Shown here piece after piece: positions 16,330 through 25,158 of a stretch of 64,000 nt of DNA (the stretch's first letter is position 1; every line of letters starts with the position of its first letter). A program made the translations under genes and the position numbers. Below the pieces are notes generated by a model. It ran no database searches, had not been told where the DNA came from, and was given only the letters and a program-made list of their open reading frames with translations. Location: positions 806,001-870,000 of the forward strand of contig NZ_JALJRZ010000001.1 of assembly GCF_024519435.1 (NCBI RefSeq), written 5' to 3'. The DNA is from Terrabacter sp. Ter38 (lineage in GTDB: Bacteria > Actinomycetota > Actinomycetes > Actinomycetales > Dermatophilaceae).

Positions 16330-18411
16330 TCAGGACTCGTCGTCGAGCTTGGAGCCGCTCGTCTGCTGGACCTGGGTGAGGAACTCGTAGTTCGTCCGCG
16401 TCTTCTTGAGGCGGTCGATGAGCAGCTCGATGGCCTGCTGCGCGTCGAGGCCGCCGAGGACCCTGCGTAGCTTCCACATGATCTTCAGCTCCTCGCTCGC
16501 GAGGAGGATCTCCTCGCGGCGCGTGCCCGAGCTGTTGATGTCGACGGCCGGGAAGATCCGGCGGTTGGCCAGGTCGCGGCTCAGGCGCAGCTCCATGTTG
16601 CCGGTGCCCTTGAACTCCTCGAAGATCACCTCGTCCATCTTCGAGCCGGTCTCGACGAGGGCCGTCGCGAGGATCGTGAGCGAGCCGCCGTTCTCGATGT
16701 TGCGCGCGGCCCCGAAGAACTTCTTCGGCGGGTAGAGCGCAGCCGAGTCGACACCACCGGAGAGGATCCGGCCGCTCGCCGGCGCGGCGAGGTTGTAGGC
16801 ACGGCCCAGCTTGGTGATCGAGTCGAGGAGCACGACGACGTCGTGCCCGAGCTCGACGAGGCGCTTGGCGCGCTCGATGGCGAGCTCGGCGACCGTCGTG
16901 TGGTCCTCGGCCGGCCGGTCGAAGGTCGAGGAGATGACCTCGCCCTTGACGGCGCGCTGCATGTCGGTGACCTCCTCCGGGCGCTCGTCGACGAGGACGA
17001 CCATGAGGTGGCACTCCGGGTTGTTCGTCGTGATCGCGTTGGCGAGGGTCTGCATGATCATCGTCTTGCCGGCCTTGGCCGGGGCGACGATGAGGCCGCG
17101 CTGGCCCTTGCCGATGGGCGCGACGAGATCGATGATCCGCGTCGTCAGGACGTTGGGCTCGGTCTCGAGGCGCAGCCGCTGCTGCGGGTAGAGCGGCGTC
17201 AGCTTGCCGAAGTCGACGCGCTTGGCGGCCTCCTCCGGCGTCTGGCCGTTGACCGTGTCGAGGCGGACGAGCGCGTTGAACTTCTGGCGTCCGACGTTGC
17301 CCGAGGGCTGCTCGCCGTCGCGCAGCGCCTTGACGGCTCCGGTGACCGCGTCGCCCTTGCGCAGACCGTTCTTCTTGACCATGCCCAGCGGCACGTAGAC
17401 GTCGTTCGGACCGGCGAGGTAGCCGGACGTGCGGACGAAGGCGTAGTTGTCGAGGACGTCGAGGATGCCGCCGACGGGGACGAGCACGTCATCGTCGCCG
17501 ACCTGCAGGTCGGCGTCGTTCCAGTCCTGCCCACCCTCACGCCCGCGGCCACGCTTGCGGTCCCGGCTGCGCTGGCGGTTGCGGCTGCGACGGCTGCCAC
17601 CCTCGTCGTCGTACGGCGACTGCTGACCACGGCCCTGGTCGTTCACGTCGCCCTGCTGGCGGTCCTGGCGGTCCTGCTGACGGTCGCCCTGCTGGCGGTC
17701 CTGGCGGTCCTGCTGACGGTCGCCCTGCTGACGGTCGCCCTGCTGACGCGACTGCTGACGGTCGCCCTGCTGACGGTCGCCCTGCTGACGATCCTGCTGA
17801 CGCGACTGCTGACGGTCGCCCTGCTGACGGTCGCCCTGCTGACCGCGGTCGGACTGCTGTCCGCGACTCCGGTCACCCTGACGACCCTCGTGGTCGTCAC
17901 CGTCGGACGCCTGCTGGTCGCCGGCGTCGGCCCGCTCGGACGACGTGGGGTCCTGGGCGTCCGCACGCGACGCACGGTTCTCACGGGAGCCGCGGGCACC
18001 TCGCTCGGCACGCGGGGCCCGGTCCCCGGACGGGACCTCTTCCCGGCTCTGTGCGCGATCGTCGACGGGCGCCTGGCCGGCCGACTCGGTGGACGTCGTG
18101 GTGGAGGACTCGGTAGTCGCCTCGGCCTTCGTGGCGGAGCCCGCCGGGCGGCTGACCCGGCGCGAGGCACGGGCCGGGGCGGCCTCCGTGGCGGCCTCGG
18201 CGTCGGAGCCCGTCGGCAACGACGAGGGCGCCGACGAGGGCGTCGACGGAGCTGAGGAGCCGCCCGACTGGCGCGCCTTGATCGCTTCGACGAGGTCGCT
18301 CTTGCGCATCTTCGTCGTGCCGGTGATGCCCATCGACGACGCGACGCCCTTGAGCTCGTCCAGCTTCATGGCCGACAGGCCAGAGAGCGGACGGGTGGTT
18401 GTTTCTGACAC
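16330..18411 (-). CDS. rho: transcription termination factor Rho with long N-terminal insert
   Basis: Hexameric RNA helicase ending transcription. 693 residues versus about 420 in E. coli. Order: Rho_N SAP-like domain (about 8-45, LSAMKLDELKGVASSMGI), a 250-residue low-complexity insert, cold-shock RNA-binding domain (DVLVPVGGILDVLDNYAFVR), then the ATPase with Walker A VAPAKAGKTMI, Walker B LMVVLVDERPEEV and the Q/R loops. The insert carries many GDRQQ/DRQQ units. GTG at 18411 is chosen for its family-like SETTTRPLSGLSAMK N-terminus and AAGGA six bases upstream. Long N-terminal inserts are known for actinobacterial Rho; the Gln/Arg/Asp repeat is extreme here. Confidence 0.95.
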   Translation of the reverse strand: MSETTTRPLSGLSAMKLDELKGVASSMGITGTTKMRKSDLVEAIKARQSGGSSAPSTPSSAPSSLPTGSDAEAATEAAPARASRRVSRPAGSATKAEATTESSTTTSTESAGQAPVDDRAQSREEVPSGDRAPRAERGARGSRENRASRADAQDPTSSERADAGDQQASDGDDHEGRQGDRSRGQQSDRGQQGDRQQGDRQQSRQQDRQQGDRQQGDRQQSRQQGDRQQGDRQQDRQDRQQGDRQQDRQDRQQGDVNDQGRGQQSPYDDEGGSRRSRNRQRSRDRKRGRGREGGQDWNDADLQVGDDDVLVPVGGILDVLDNYAFVRTSGYLAGPNDVYVPLGMVKKNGLRKGDAVTGAVKALRDGEQPSGNVGRQKFNALVRLDTVNGQTPEEAAKRVDFGKLTPLYPQQRLRLETEPNVLTTRIIDLVAPIGKGQRGLIVAPAKAGKTMIMQTLANAITTNNPECHLMVVLVDERPEEVTDMQRAVKGEVISSTFDRPAEDHTTVAELAIERAKRLVELGHDVVVLLDSITKLGRAYNLAAPASGRILSGGVDSAALYPPKKFFGAARNIENGGSLTILATALVETGSKMDEVIFEEFKGTGNMELRLSRDLANRRIFPAVDINSSGTRREEILLASEELKIMWKLRRVLGGLDAQQAIELLIDRLKKTRTNYEFLTQVQQTSGSKLDDES
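17648..17870. repeat. degenerate 15/18-bp tandem repeats encoding GDRQQ units in rho
   Basis: About 220 bases made of recurring CTGCTGACGGTCGCC-type units (some with an extra CTGGCGGTC), encoding alternating GDRQQ, SRQQ and DRQDRQQ on the minus strand. All copies keep frame. They also create a long uninterrupted frame on the other strand, which is a shadow. Confidence 0.85.
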
Positions 18412-18436
18412 GAAGGATCCTTCCCCCTCGTTTGCG

Positions 18437-18480
18437 GCCCGGGACATTCCAGCGGGCCGGACTTGGACCAGGTGACCTGG
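18437..18480 (-). other. rho leader inverted repeats
   Basis: The 230 bases between thrB and rho hold two adjacent symmetrical elements: GGCCCG...CGGGCC (about 18437-18459) and CCAGGT-G-ACCTGG (18468-18480). Rho genes are often autoregulated through their leaders, so these could be RNA structure. No protein is recognisable in 18412-18641. Confidence 0.35.
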
Positions 18481-18641
18481 CCGTCTGAGATCCACTTCGG
18501 CGCAGAACGCGCCCAGAGACAAAGGATTTCGCCTCAGTGTGGGGGTGGTGCACCGGCCTGCGGTGTCGCGGCGAGTGGTGCGGGCTCAGAATACCACCCA
18601 GGGGCCTTCCCGCGGGTGAGGGAGGTCACGGATGTCGCGCC

Positions 18642-19619
18642 TCAGCGAACGTGCACCGTGGCGCCGCGTGCCGGCACGCCGGGCGTGAGCCGCTCCCACC
18701 GGGCGGCGAGGGGCCCAGCCTGCACGTCGACCGCGGCATGGGTCGTCGTGAGGACGAGGACGCTCGGACCGGCCCCCGACACGACGGCAGCGTGCCCCTG
18801 CGAGCGGAGGAGGTCGACGAGCTCCATCGTGGCCGGATAGGAGGGGCGCCGGGCCTCCTGGTGGAGCCAGTCGCGGGTCGCGGCATGCAGGTGCGAGGGG
18901 TCGGCCGTCAGTGCATGCACGAGCAGGGCGGCGCGTCCGGCGCCGGCGGCAGCCGCCGCGAGCGAGACCCTGGCGGGCAGCACGGCGCGGGCCGAGCGCG
19001 TCGCGAGCTGGGTCTCGGGGACGAAGACGACGACCTCGACGTCGGGGTGCGGGTCGAGACAGGCCGTGACGGTGCGTTCGCCGCGGTCGAGGCCACTGCC
19101 GTCCGGCATCCAGCTCACCGTGAGGCGGCCGTGCACGCTTGCGGACGCATTGTCGGGGTGCCCCTCGAGCTCGCTCGACAGGTGCGTCGCCAGCCCGAGG
19201 TCGACGGGCACGGTGGCACCGGGAGCCGGCCACGCGGCATACCCGTTCCCCTCTGCGCCCCACGAAAGCGCTTGTGCGGCAATAACGCCCGCGACGATCG
19301 CCGTCGCCGACGAACCCAGCCCGCGGCTGTGCGGGACACCGTTGGTGGCCTGGATGTGCAGGCCCGGGGGCGGCTCGGCCCCGAGTGCGCGCCACGTGTG
19401 CTGCATGGTGGCGTGCACGAGGTGCCGCCCGTCGGTGGGCACGTCGGCCGCACCCTCGCCGGTGACCTCGATGTCGAGACCGGCTTCCTCGGACGTCGAG
19501 ACGACGTAGTCGTCCCAGAGGCCGAGGGCCAGGCCGATGGAGTCGAAGCCCGGACCGAGGTTGGCGCTGCTCGCCGGCACCCGCACGCTGACGGAGCGGC
19601 CCGCGGGCACCCGGCTCAC
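18642..19619 (-). CDS. thrB: homoserine kinase
   Basis: GHMP-family kinase, ATP plus homoserine to phosphohomoserine, in threonine synthesis. The 325 residues include the N-terminal VRVPASSANLGPGFDSIG, the ATP-binding PHSRGLGSSATAI loop and the C-terminal VVSGAGPSVLVL. GTG at 19619 lies four bases past the thrC TGA with GAGGG upstream. A longer in-frame start within thrC has no support. Same order (hom-thrC-thrB) as M. tuberculosis Rv1294-Rv1296. Confidence 0.95.
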   Translation of the reverse strand: MSRVPAGRSVSVRVPASSANLGPGFDSIGLALGLWDDYVVSTSEEAGLDIEVTGEGAADVPTDGRHLVHATMQHTWRALGAEPPPGLHIQATNGVPHSRGLGSSATAIVAGVIAAQALSWGAEGNGYAAWPAPGATVPVDLGLATHLSSELEGHPDNASASVHGRLTVSWMPDGSGLDRGERTVTACLDPHPDVEVVVFVPETQLATRSARAVLPARVSLAAAAAGAGRAALLVHALTADPSHLHAATRDWLHQEARRPSYPATMELVDLLRSQGHAAVVSGAGPSVLVLTTTHAAVDVQAGPLAARWERLTPGVPARGATVHVR

Positions 19620-19623
19620 GCGG

Positions 19624-20721
19624 TCAGCCCTCGAGACCCAGGGCCTGGGCCGCCGAGAAGGCATCGACCGAGACGCGGGTCGGCACGACGTCGCTCCCGT
19701 CGGCGGTGCGCAGCGCCCACTGGGGGTCCTTGAGCCCGTGGCCGGTCACGGTGCACACGATGCGCGCCCCGGACGGCACGAGCCCCGCGGCGTGGCTCGC
19801 CAGCAGGCCGGCGACCGACGCAGCCGAGCCGGGCTCGACGAAGACACCCTCCTGCGACGAGAGGTAGCGATGGGCGTCGAGGATCTGCTCGTCGGTGACG
19901 GCCTCGATGCGGCCCCCTGACTCGTCGCGGGCGGCGACCGCCTGCTCCCACGAGGCGGGGTTGCCGATGCGGATCGCGGTCGCGATCGTCTCGGGGTGGT
20001 CGACCGGGTGGCCGAGGACGATCGGCGCGGCACCGGCGGCCTGGAAGCCCCACATCCTCGGCAGGTGCGTGGCCGGTCCCGCGGGCGCGTCGGTGACGGG
20101 CTGGGCGAGGTACTCGCGGTAGCCACGCCAGTACGCCGTGATGTTGCCGGCGTTGCCGACCGGGAGGCAGTGGATGTCCGGGGCGTCGCCGAGCGCGTCG
20201 ACGACCTCGAAGCTCGCGGTCTTCTGGCCCTCGATGCGGGCGGGGTTGACCGAGTTGACGAGCTCGACGGGATAGGCCTCGGCGAGCTTGCGCGCCAGGG
20301 TGAGGCAGTCGTCGAAGTTGCCGTCCACCTGCAGCAACGTGGCCCCGTGGGCGATCGCCTGGCTCAACTTGCCCATCGCGATCTTGCCGTCGGGCACCAG
20401 GACGCCGCACGTCATGCCGGCCTTCGTGGCGTAGGCGGCGGCCGACGCACTCGTGTTGCCCGTGCTCGCACAGATGACGGCCTTGGCCCCCTTGCGGGCG
20501 GCGACGCTGATCGCCGTGGTCATGCCGCGGTCCTTGAACGAGCCGGTGGGGTTGAGGCCCTCGTACTTGAGGTGCACCTCGGCGCCGACGAGCTCGGAGA
20601 GCTTCTCCGCGTGGATGAGCGGCGTCCCACCCTCGTGGAGCGTGACGACGGGCGCGCCCTCGAGCATGGGGAGGCGGTCGGCGTACTCGCGGATCACTCC
20701 GCGCCACTGGTGGGCCATCAC
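19624..20721 (-). CDS. thrC: threonine synthase
   Basis: PLP enzyme converting O-phosphohomoserine to threonine. 365 residues. The PLP lysine is in [15 protein letters not shown], with [15 protein letters not shown] and the glycine-rich phosphate loop [18 protein letters not shown] at 20721 overlaps the hom TGA as GTGA; an ATG follows at 20718. Cytosolic, middle gene of hom-thrC-thrB. Confidence 0.96.
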   Translation of the reverse strand: MMAHQWRGVIREYADRLPMLEGAPVVTLHEGGTPLIHAEKLSELVGAEVHLKYEGLNPTGSFKDRGMTTAISVAARKGAKAVICASTGNTSASAAAYATKAGMTCGVLVPDGKIAMGKLSQAIAHGATLLQVDGNFDDCLTLARKLAEAYPVELVNSVNPARIEGQKTASFEVVDALGDAPDIHCLPVGNAGNITAYWRGYREYLAQPVTDAPAGPATHLPRMWGFQAAGAAPIVLGHPVDHPETIATAIRIGNPASWEQAVAARDESGGRIEAVTDEQILDAHRYLSSQEGVFVEPGSAASVAGLLASHAAGLVPSGARIVCTVTGHGLKDPQWALRTADGSDVVPTRVSVDAFSAAQALGLEG

Positions 20722-22034
20722 GAACCTTCCACGCGCATGACGGAGTTGACGCCACGGACGACGTCGAGCGTGCGCAGGCGCTCGACCGTGGACGAGAGCG
20801 CGGCGTCGCTCGCCGTGTGCGTGACGATGATGAGGTTGGCCCTGGCCGCCTCGCCGTCGCCGGCGGGGACGAGCTGCTGGCGCACCGTCTCGATCGACAC
20901 GTCGTGGTCGGCGAAGGCGGCTGCGACCTGGGCGAGGACACCCGACCGGTCCTCGACGTCGAGGCTGATGTGGTACCTCGTCTGGGCGTCGCCCATCGCC
21001 AGGACGGGCAGGTCGGCATAGCTCGACTCCCCCGGCCCGAGGCCACCCCCGACGCGGTGGCGCGCGACGGCGACGAGGTCACCGAGCACCGCCGAGGCCG
21101 TCGGGTCGCCGCCGGCGCCCCTGCCGTAGAACATCAGCTCACCGGCGGCGTCCGCCTCGACGAAGACGGCGTTGAACGCCTCGCGGACCCCCGCCAGCGG
21201 GTGCGAGCGCGGGATCATCGCCGGGTGCACGCGGACGCTGACGCCCTTGTCGGTGTGCTCGCAGATCGCCAGGAGCTTGACGACGGAGTCCATCTCGCGT
21301 GCCGCCGCGACGTCGGCCGCCGACACCTCGGTGATGCCCTCGCGGTAGACGTCGGTGCCCGAGACCCGGGTGTGGAAGGCGAGCGAGGCGAGGATGGCGG
21401 CCTTGGCCGCGGCGTCGAAGCCCTCGACGTCGGCGGTCGGGTCGGCCTCGGCGTAGCCGAGGGCCTGGGCCTGCTCGACGGCGTCGGCGAACCCGGCACC
21501 GGTCGTGTCCATCTTGTCGAGGACGTAGTTGGTCGTGCCGTTGACGATGCCGAGAACCTTGCGCACCTCGTCGCCGGCGAGCGACTCGCGCAGCGGGCGC
21601 AGCAGCGGGATCGCCCCGGCGACGGCGGCCTCGTAGTAGAGGTCGACGCCGTGTCGGGCGGCGGCGTCGTAGAGGGCGGGGCCGTCCTCGGCAAGGAGCG
21701 CCTTGTTGGCCGTGACGACCGAGGCGCCGTGCTCCATGGCGCGCAGGATGAGCGATCGGGCCGGCTCGATGCCGCCGATGACCTCGACGACGACGTCGGC
21801 CCGGGTCACGAGCTCCTCGGCGTCGGTCGTGAAGAGAGCGGGGTCGACCCCGAGGGCGGCACGGTCGCGGCCGGCGCGACGGACCGCGATGCCCACGATC
21901 TCGAGCGGCGCCCCGACGCGGGCCGCCATGTCGCCCGCGTGCTCGGTGAGCAGGCGTGCGACGGCTCCGCCCACGACGCCGGCCCCGAGCAGGGCGACGC
22001 GCAACGGCTGGGGGTCACTCACGGCGCTGTCCAC
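20718..22034 (-). CDS. hom: homoserine dehydrogenase with ACT domain
   Basis: NAD(P)H-dependent reduction of aspartate semialdehyde to homoserine. 438 residues: Rossmann domain ([16 protein letters not shown]), substrate region with [22 protein letters not shown] and [12 protein letters not shown], then a C-terminal ACT domain (about 350-425) implying feedback control by threonine. GTG at 22034 with AGGA eight bases upstream; a second GTG lies four codons in. Confidence 0.95.
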   Translation of the reverse strand: MDSAVSDPQPLRVALLGAGVVGGAVARLLTEHAGDMAARVGAPLEIVGIAVRRAGRDRAALGVDPALFTTDAEELVTRADVVVEVIGGIEPARSLILRAMEHGASVVTANKALLAEDGPALYDAAARHGVDLYYEAAVAGAIPLLRPLRESLAGDEVRKVLGIVNGTTNYVLDKMDTTGAGFADAVEQAQALGYAEADPTADVEGFDAAAKAAILASLAFHTRVSGTDVYREGITEVSAADVAAAREMDSVVKLLAICEHTDKGVSVRVHPAMIPRSHPLAGVREAFNAVFVEADAAGELMFYGRGAGGDPTASAVLGDLVAVARHRVGGGLGPGESSYADLPVLAMGDAQTRYHISLDVEDRSGVLAQVAAAFADHDVSIETVRQQLVPAGDGEAARANLIIVTHTASDAALSSTVERLRTLDVVRGVNSVMRVEGS

Positions 22035-22118
22035 GGCGGCAATCCTGCCGCCTGTCCGGGTGCTGGACGGTCATTGTTTCGCCATCCGGACGTCCGTGGC
22101 GCAGGATCTGCAGATCCA

Positions 22119-23537
22119 TCAGACGTCGAGCGCGAGCAGGTCGTCGATGGTCTCACGCCGCACGATGACCCGGGCGACCCCGTCGCGGACCGCGACGACG
22201 GGTGGGCGCGGCGTGTGGTTGTACTGGCTCGACAGGGAGCGGCAGTAGGCGCCCGTGCCGGGGACGGCGATGAGGTCACCCGCGCCGACGTCGGCAGGCA
22301 GGAACTCGTCCTTGACGACGATGTCGCCGCTCTCGCAGTGCCTGCCGACGACGCGGGCGAGCACCGGAGGAGCCGTCGAGGCCCGACTCGCGAGCGTGCA
22401 CGAGTAGTTGGCGTCGTAGAGCGCGGTGCGGACGTTGTCGCTCATGCCGCCGTCGACGGAGACGTAGACGCGCTCCGCTCCCCCGTCGAGGTCGACCGGC
22501 TTGACCGTGCCGACCTCGTAGAGGGTGAAGGTCGTCGGGCCCGCGATGGCGCGTCCCGGCTCGACCGAGATGCGCGGCACCGCGACCTCCTCGGCCCGGC
22601 ACTCGCGCTCGATGATCTCGGCCATGCCGGCCGCGAGGTTCTTCGGCGGCAGCGGGTCGTGCTCGGTCGTGTACGCGATGCCGAAGCCCCCGCCGAGGTC
22701 GAGCTCGGGCAGCTCGACGCCGAGCTCGCGCGCGATGCGGGTGTGCAGTCCGACGATGCGGCGGGCCGACACCTCGAAGCCGGCGGTGTCGAAGATCTGA
22801 GAGCCGATGTGGCTGTGCAGACCGAGGAGGCGTAGCGACTCGGGCCGGTCGAGGATGCGGCGCGCGGCCTCGAAGGCGTGTCCGCCGGACAGCGACAGGC
22901 CGAACTTCTGGTCCTCGTGGGCCGTCGCGATGAACTCGTGCGTGTGCGCCTCGACCCCGACGGTGACGCGGATGAGGACCGGTGCGACGACGCCGAGCTC
23001 TGCGGCGACCGCGGCGACGCGCTCGATCTCGTCGAAGGAGTCGATGACGATGCGGCTCACGCCGTAGTCGAGGGCGTCGCGGATCTCGGCGACGCTCTTG
23101 TTGTTGCCGTGCAGGCCGATCCGGTCGCCTGGGATGCCGGCCCGCTTGGCCACCGCCAGCTCGCCGCCGGTGCAGACGTCCAGGTGCAGGCCCTCGTCGT
23201 GGACCCACCGCGCCACCTCGGTGCAGAGGAAGGCCTTGCCGGCGTAGAACACGTCAGCGCCGCCCGACAGTCCGTCGAACACCTCGGCGTACGTTCGCTT
23301 GAAGTCCCTTGCGCGCGAACGGAAGTCGTCTTCGTCAATGATGTATGCCGGGGTGCCGAACTCGCGCGCCAGCTCGGTCACGCTCACCCCCCCGACTGTG
23401 AGGACACCGTCGGCGCCCCGCCCGACCGAGGTCGCCCAGAGGGACGGGACGAGGGCGTTGACGTCGACGGGGGTCTGGAGCCACGCGGGGCCGCGATAGC
23501 CCTCGGCGTGCAGCGCTCCTGCTTCGTGTGCGCGCAT
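22119..23537 (-). CDS. lysA: diaminopimelate decarboxylase
   Basis: Last step of lysine synthesis; PLP fold-III decarboxylase of 472 residues. The PLP lysine is in VFYAGKAFLC; the dimer-partner active-site cysteine motif is GRHCESGDIV; the HxGSQ-type motif is LHSHIGSQIFD. ATG at 23537 is two bases after the nrtL stop. The long in-frame extension upstream is read-through of nrtL in another frame and is rejected. Divergence of the aspartate pathway (lysA, hom, thrC, thrB) is thus encoded contiguously. Confidence 0.96.
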   Translation of the reverse strand: MRAHEAGALHAEGYRGPAWLQTPVDVNALVPSLWATSVGRGADGVLTVGGVSVTELAREFGTPAYIIDEDDFRSRARDFKRTYAEVFDGLSGGADVFYAGKAFLCTEVARWVHDEGLHLDVCTGGELAVAKRAGIPGDRIGLHGNNKSVAEIRDALDYGVSRIVIDSFDEIERVAAVAAELGVVAPVLIRVTVGVEAHTHEFIATAHEDQKFGLSLSGGHAFEAARRILDRPESLRLLGLHSHIGSQIFDTAGFEVSARRIVGLHTRIARELGVELPELDLGGGFGIAYTTEHDPLPPKNLAAGMAEIIERECRAEEVAVPRISVEPGRAIAGPTTFTLYEVGTVKPVDLDGGAERVYVSVDGGMSDNVRTALYDANYSCTLASRASTAPPVLARVVGRHCESGDIVVKDEFLPADVGAGDLIAVPGTGAYCRSLSSQYNHTPRPPVVAVRDGVARVIVRRETIDDLLALDV

Positions 23538-23539
23538 GA

Positions 23540-24334
23540 CTACATCCTCTCGGGGGCGGCCGCGTCCAGGCGGGCGAGTCCATTGCGCAAGACGATGCGG
23601 ACGGCGTCGGCGAGGAGCAGCCGAGCCCCGTGGACGGACTGCGGGTGCACCCCGACGACCGTCGGTCGCACCGGATGGTCCCAGGCATCGGCGAGCGCCG
23701 CGAGGTCGGTCACGGCCCGACGCTGCTGGATCCCGTCGCCGACGTGGGTCGCAAGGCGCTGCGGCAGGTCCGCGAGGGCGACGAGCAGATGGCGTTCGGC
23801 CACGTGGGTCAGCTCGCCGAGCCGGTTCGGCGGACGCCGGTCGACCCCTGCGGCCTCGGCGTTGCGGATGATGCGGCACACCCGGGCGTGCGCGAGCTGG
23901 GCGGAGCGGACGGGGTCGTCGACGGCCCGGGTGCCTGGCGCCTCGACGAGGTCGCGCCTACCCTCGCCCGCTGCGAGGGCGTAGTGGTCCTGGTCCTCGA
24001 TGACGAGCGGGACGATCGCCGAGCGCGCGGAGTCCTCCAGGGTGAGGGCGATGAGGCCGCTGGGCGCCACCTCGACGGCCGCGACCGGCTTCTGCAGGGT
24101 CAGCCCCTGGGCGAGCACGCGCGCCAGGTCGCGCGGCTCGAGGTCGATCTGCGGCGCCCACCGCTGGGCGACCGGTGTGACCCAGTCGGCGACGACGCCG
24201 GCGACGCGAGTGTCCGTGGGGCGGAAGAGCGGGCCGGCGGGTGGGCCGGCCTGCGCCTCGTCGGGCAGCTCCCCGGTCCGGGCCGCCTGCGCGGCGACCT
24301 CCTCGAGGAGGGCGCGCAGCTGCTCCGGCGTCAT
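23540..24334 (-). CDS. ArgRS-related anticodon-binding protein without catalytic domain (NrtL-like)
   Basis: A 264-residue protein in the place where argS precedes lysA in mycobacteria. The C-terminal half shows the DALR anticodon-binding fold of arginyl-tRNA synthetase (DDPVRSAQLAHARVCRIIRNA). No HIGH or KMSKS motif is present, so it cannot aminoacylate. Actinobacterial genomes carry ArgS-related anticodon-binding proteins at this locus (named NrtL in some annotations, from memory). ATG at 24334 has no clear ribosome site. It lies 170 bases downstream of a co-oriented tRNA-Arg. Function unknown; tRNA-Arg binding is a reasonable inference. Confidence 0.72.
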   Translation of the reverse strand: MTPEQLRALLEEVAAQAARTGELPDEAQAGPPAGPLFRPTDTRVAGVVADWVTPVAQRWAPQIDLEPRDLARVLAQGLTLQKPVAAVEVAPSGLIALTLEDSARSAIVPLVIEDQDHYALAAGEGRRDLVEAPGTRAVDDPVRSAQLAHARVCRIIRNAEAAGVDRRPPNRLGELTHVAERHLLVALADLPQRLATHVGDGIQQRRAVTDLAALADAWDHPVRPTVVGVHPQSVHGARLLLADAVRIVLRNGLARLDAAAPERM

Positions 24335-24365
24335 GCGGCCGAGTCTACGAGTCCGCCCTACGGCT

Positions 24366-24396
24366 CCCCGGATGCCCCGGATGCCCCGGATGCCCG
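24366..24396. repeat. 9-bp tandem repeat upstream of nrtL-like gene
   Basis: About 3.5 copies of a 9-base ATGCCCCGG unit in the leader between the tRNA terminator and the nrtL-like start. No coding function is supported here. Confidence 0.75.
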
Positions 24397-24448
24397 GACG
24401 CCCCCGGTCGTCGGAGCCCTGACAGGACTCCGACGCTGACTGGCACAC

Positions 24449-24498
24449 GAAAAGGCCCAGCCGTGGACCGCGCTTCGCGTCGGTCCAGGGCTGGGCCT
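24449..24498 (-). terminator. Rho-independent terminator of tRNA-Arg
   Basis: A long stem: 24453-24462 with 24489-24498 (AGGCCCAGCC/GGCTGGGCCT), one G.G mismatch, then 24464-24470 with 24481-24487, loop of ten bases containing TTCG. On the minus strand it is followed by TTTTCGTG. Placed six bases after the tRNA 3' end. Confidence 0.9.
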
Positions 24499-24504
24499 GG
24501 AAGG

Positions 24505-24576
24505 TGCCCCCGGCAGGATTCGAACCTGCGCTCCCGCCTCCGGAGGGCGGTGCTCTATCCCCTGAGCTACGGGGGC
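24505..24576 (-). tRNA. tRNA-Arg (anticodon CCG)
   Basis: 72-nt cloverleaf on the minus strand: acceptor GCCCCCG/CGGGGGC with discriminator A, D-arm GCTC-AGGGGATA-GAGC, anticodon stem CCGCC/GGCGG with loop CTCCGGA giving anticodon CCG (reads CGG), T-arm GCAGG-TTCGAAT-CCTGC. The 3' end continues CCT, so CCA is not fully encoded. Followed by its own terminator. Confidence 0.96.
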
Positions 24577-24786
24577 GGCGCGCACTTTCGTGCGCCCCGG
24601 TGAGATTAGCAGCAGACCGCGGCGGACGCGGAATGCACCCCCGCGTCGGGCACCTGGCACCCGACGACCTACCGCGCCGACGATGGCCGGGCGACGCGTC
24701 ACGACGACATCGACTGGTGCGCTCTCGAGGGGGCGGGCGTCCGCCGATAGTGCCCGCCGTACGCCCGCGTCGGCCGGACTGCGTCG

Positions 24787-25154
24787 ATGCAGCCCACGAT
24801 CCGCCGGCTCGTGCGGGACGCCGGCCGCCACCGCACCGTCGGCCTCGCCCTCGGGGCCGTCAACCAGCGGTACTGGGCCGCCCGGTGCCACGGGGGCACC
24901 GACAAGACGACACACGGCCACCTGGCGCTCTACGCCCGGCACCTCGGCCCGATCCCGATGCGGCGCAACGTCGTCCTCGACCGCAGCCCGACGTGCTCGT
25001 CCTGCCCGACGTGGCGGAGGTGCACGTGCCCCCCGGAATCGCTTTCATCCGCAAGGCCGCCCGGGCCCTGACCACGGCCGGGGGCCCGTCGCACGAGGAC
25101 GTATGCGTGCGGACGGGCGAGCGCGCCACCGCCGCCCCGCACGTGCCACGATGA
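24787..25154 (+). pseudogene. frameshifted small gene of unknown function
   Basis: Two open segments with strong GC3 bias join across a frame change at about 24985-24990. Frame 1 begins at ATG 24787 (QPTIRRLVRDAGRHRTVGLA) and stays coding-like to about NVVLDRS. It then becomes Cys/Ser-rich and non-coding-like, while the other frame takes over (DVLVLPDVAEVHVPPGIAF) and ends at TGA 25154. The joined product would be about 120 residues. No family recognised. It could be a decayed gene, a sequencing error or chance. The preceding bases 24577-24786 hold nothing I can support. Confidence 0.45.
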
Positions 25155-25158
25155 GGTC

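Noticed and set aside
17648-17870. Short repeats in rho considered as a CRISPR array
   Set aside because: No constant repeats separated by unique spacers; units are contiguous, in-frame codon repeats.
24358-24942. Minus-strand frame containing VAQGIEHRPPEAGAQVRILPG
   Set aside because: That peptide is the familiar false translation of a tRNA gene; the tRNA-Arg lies inside it.
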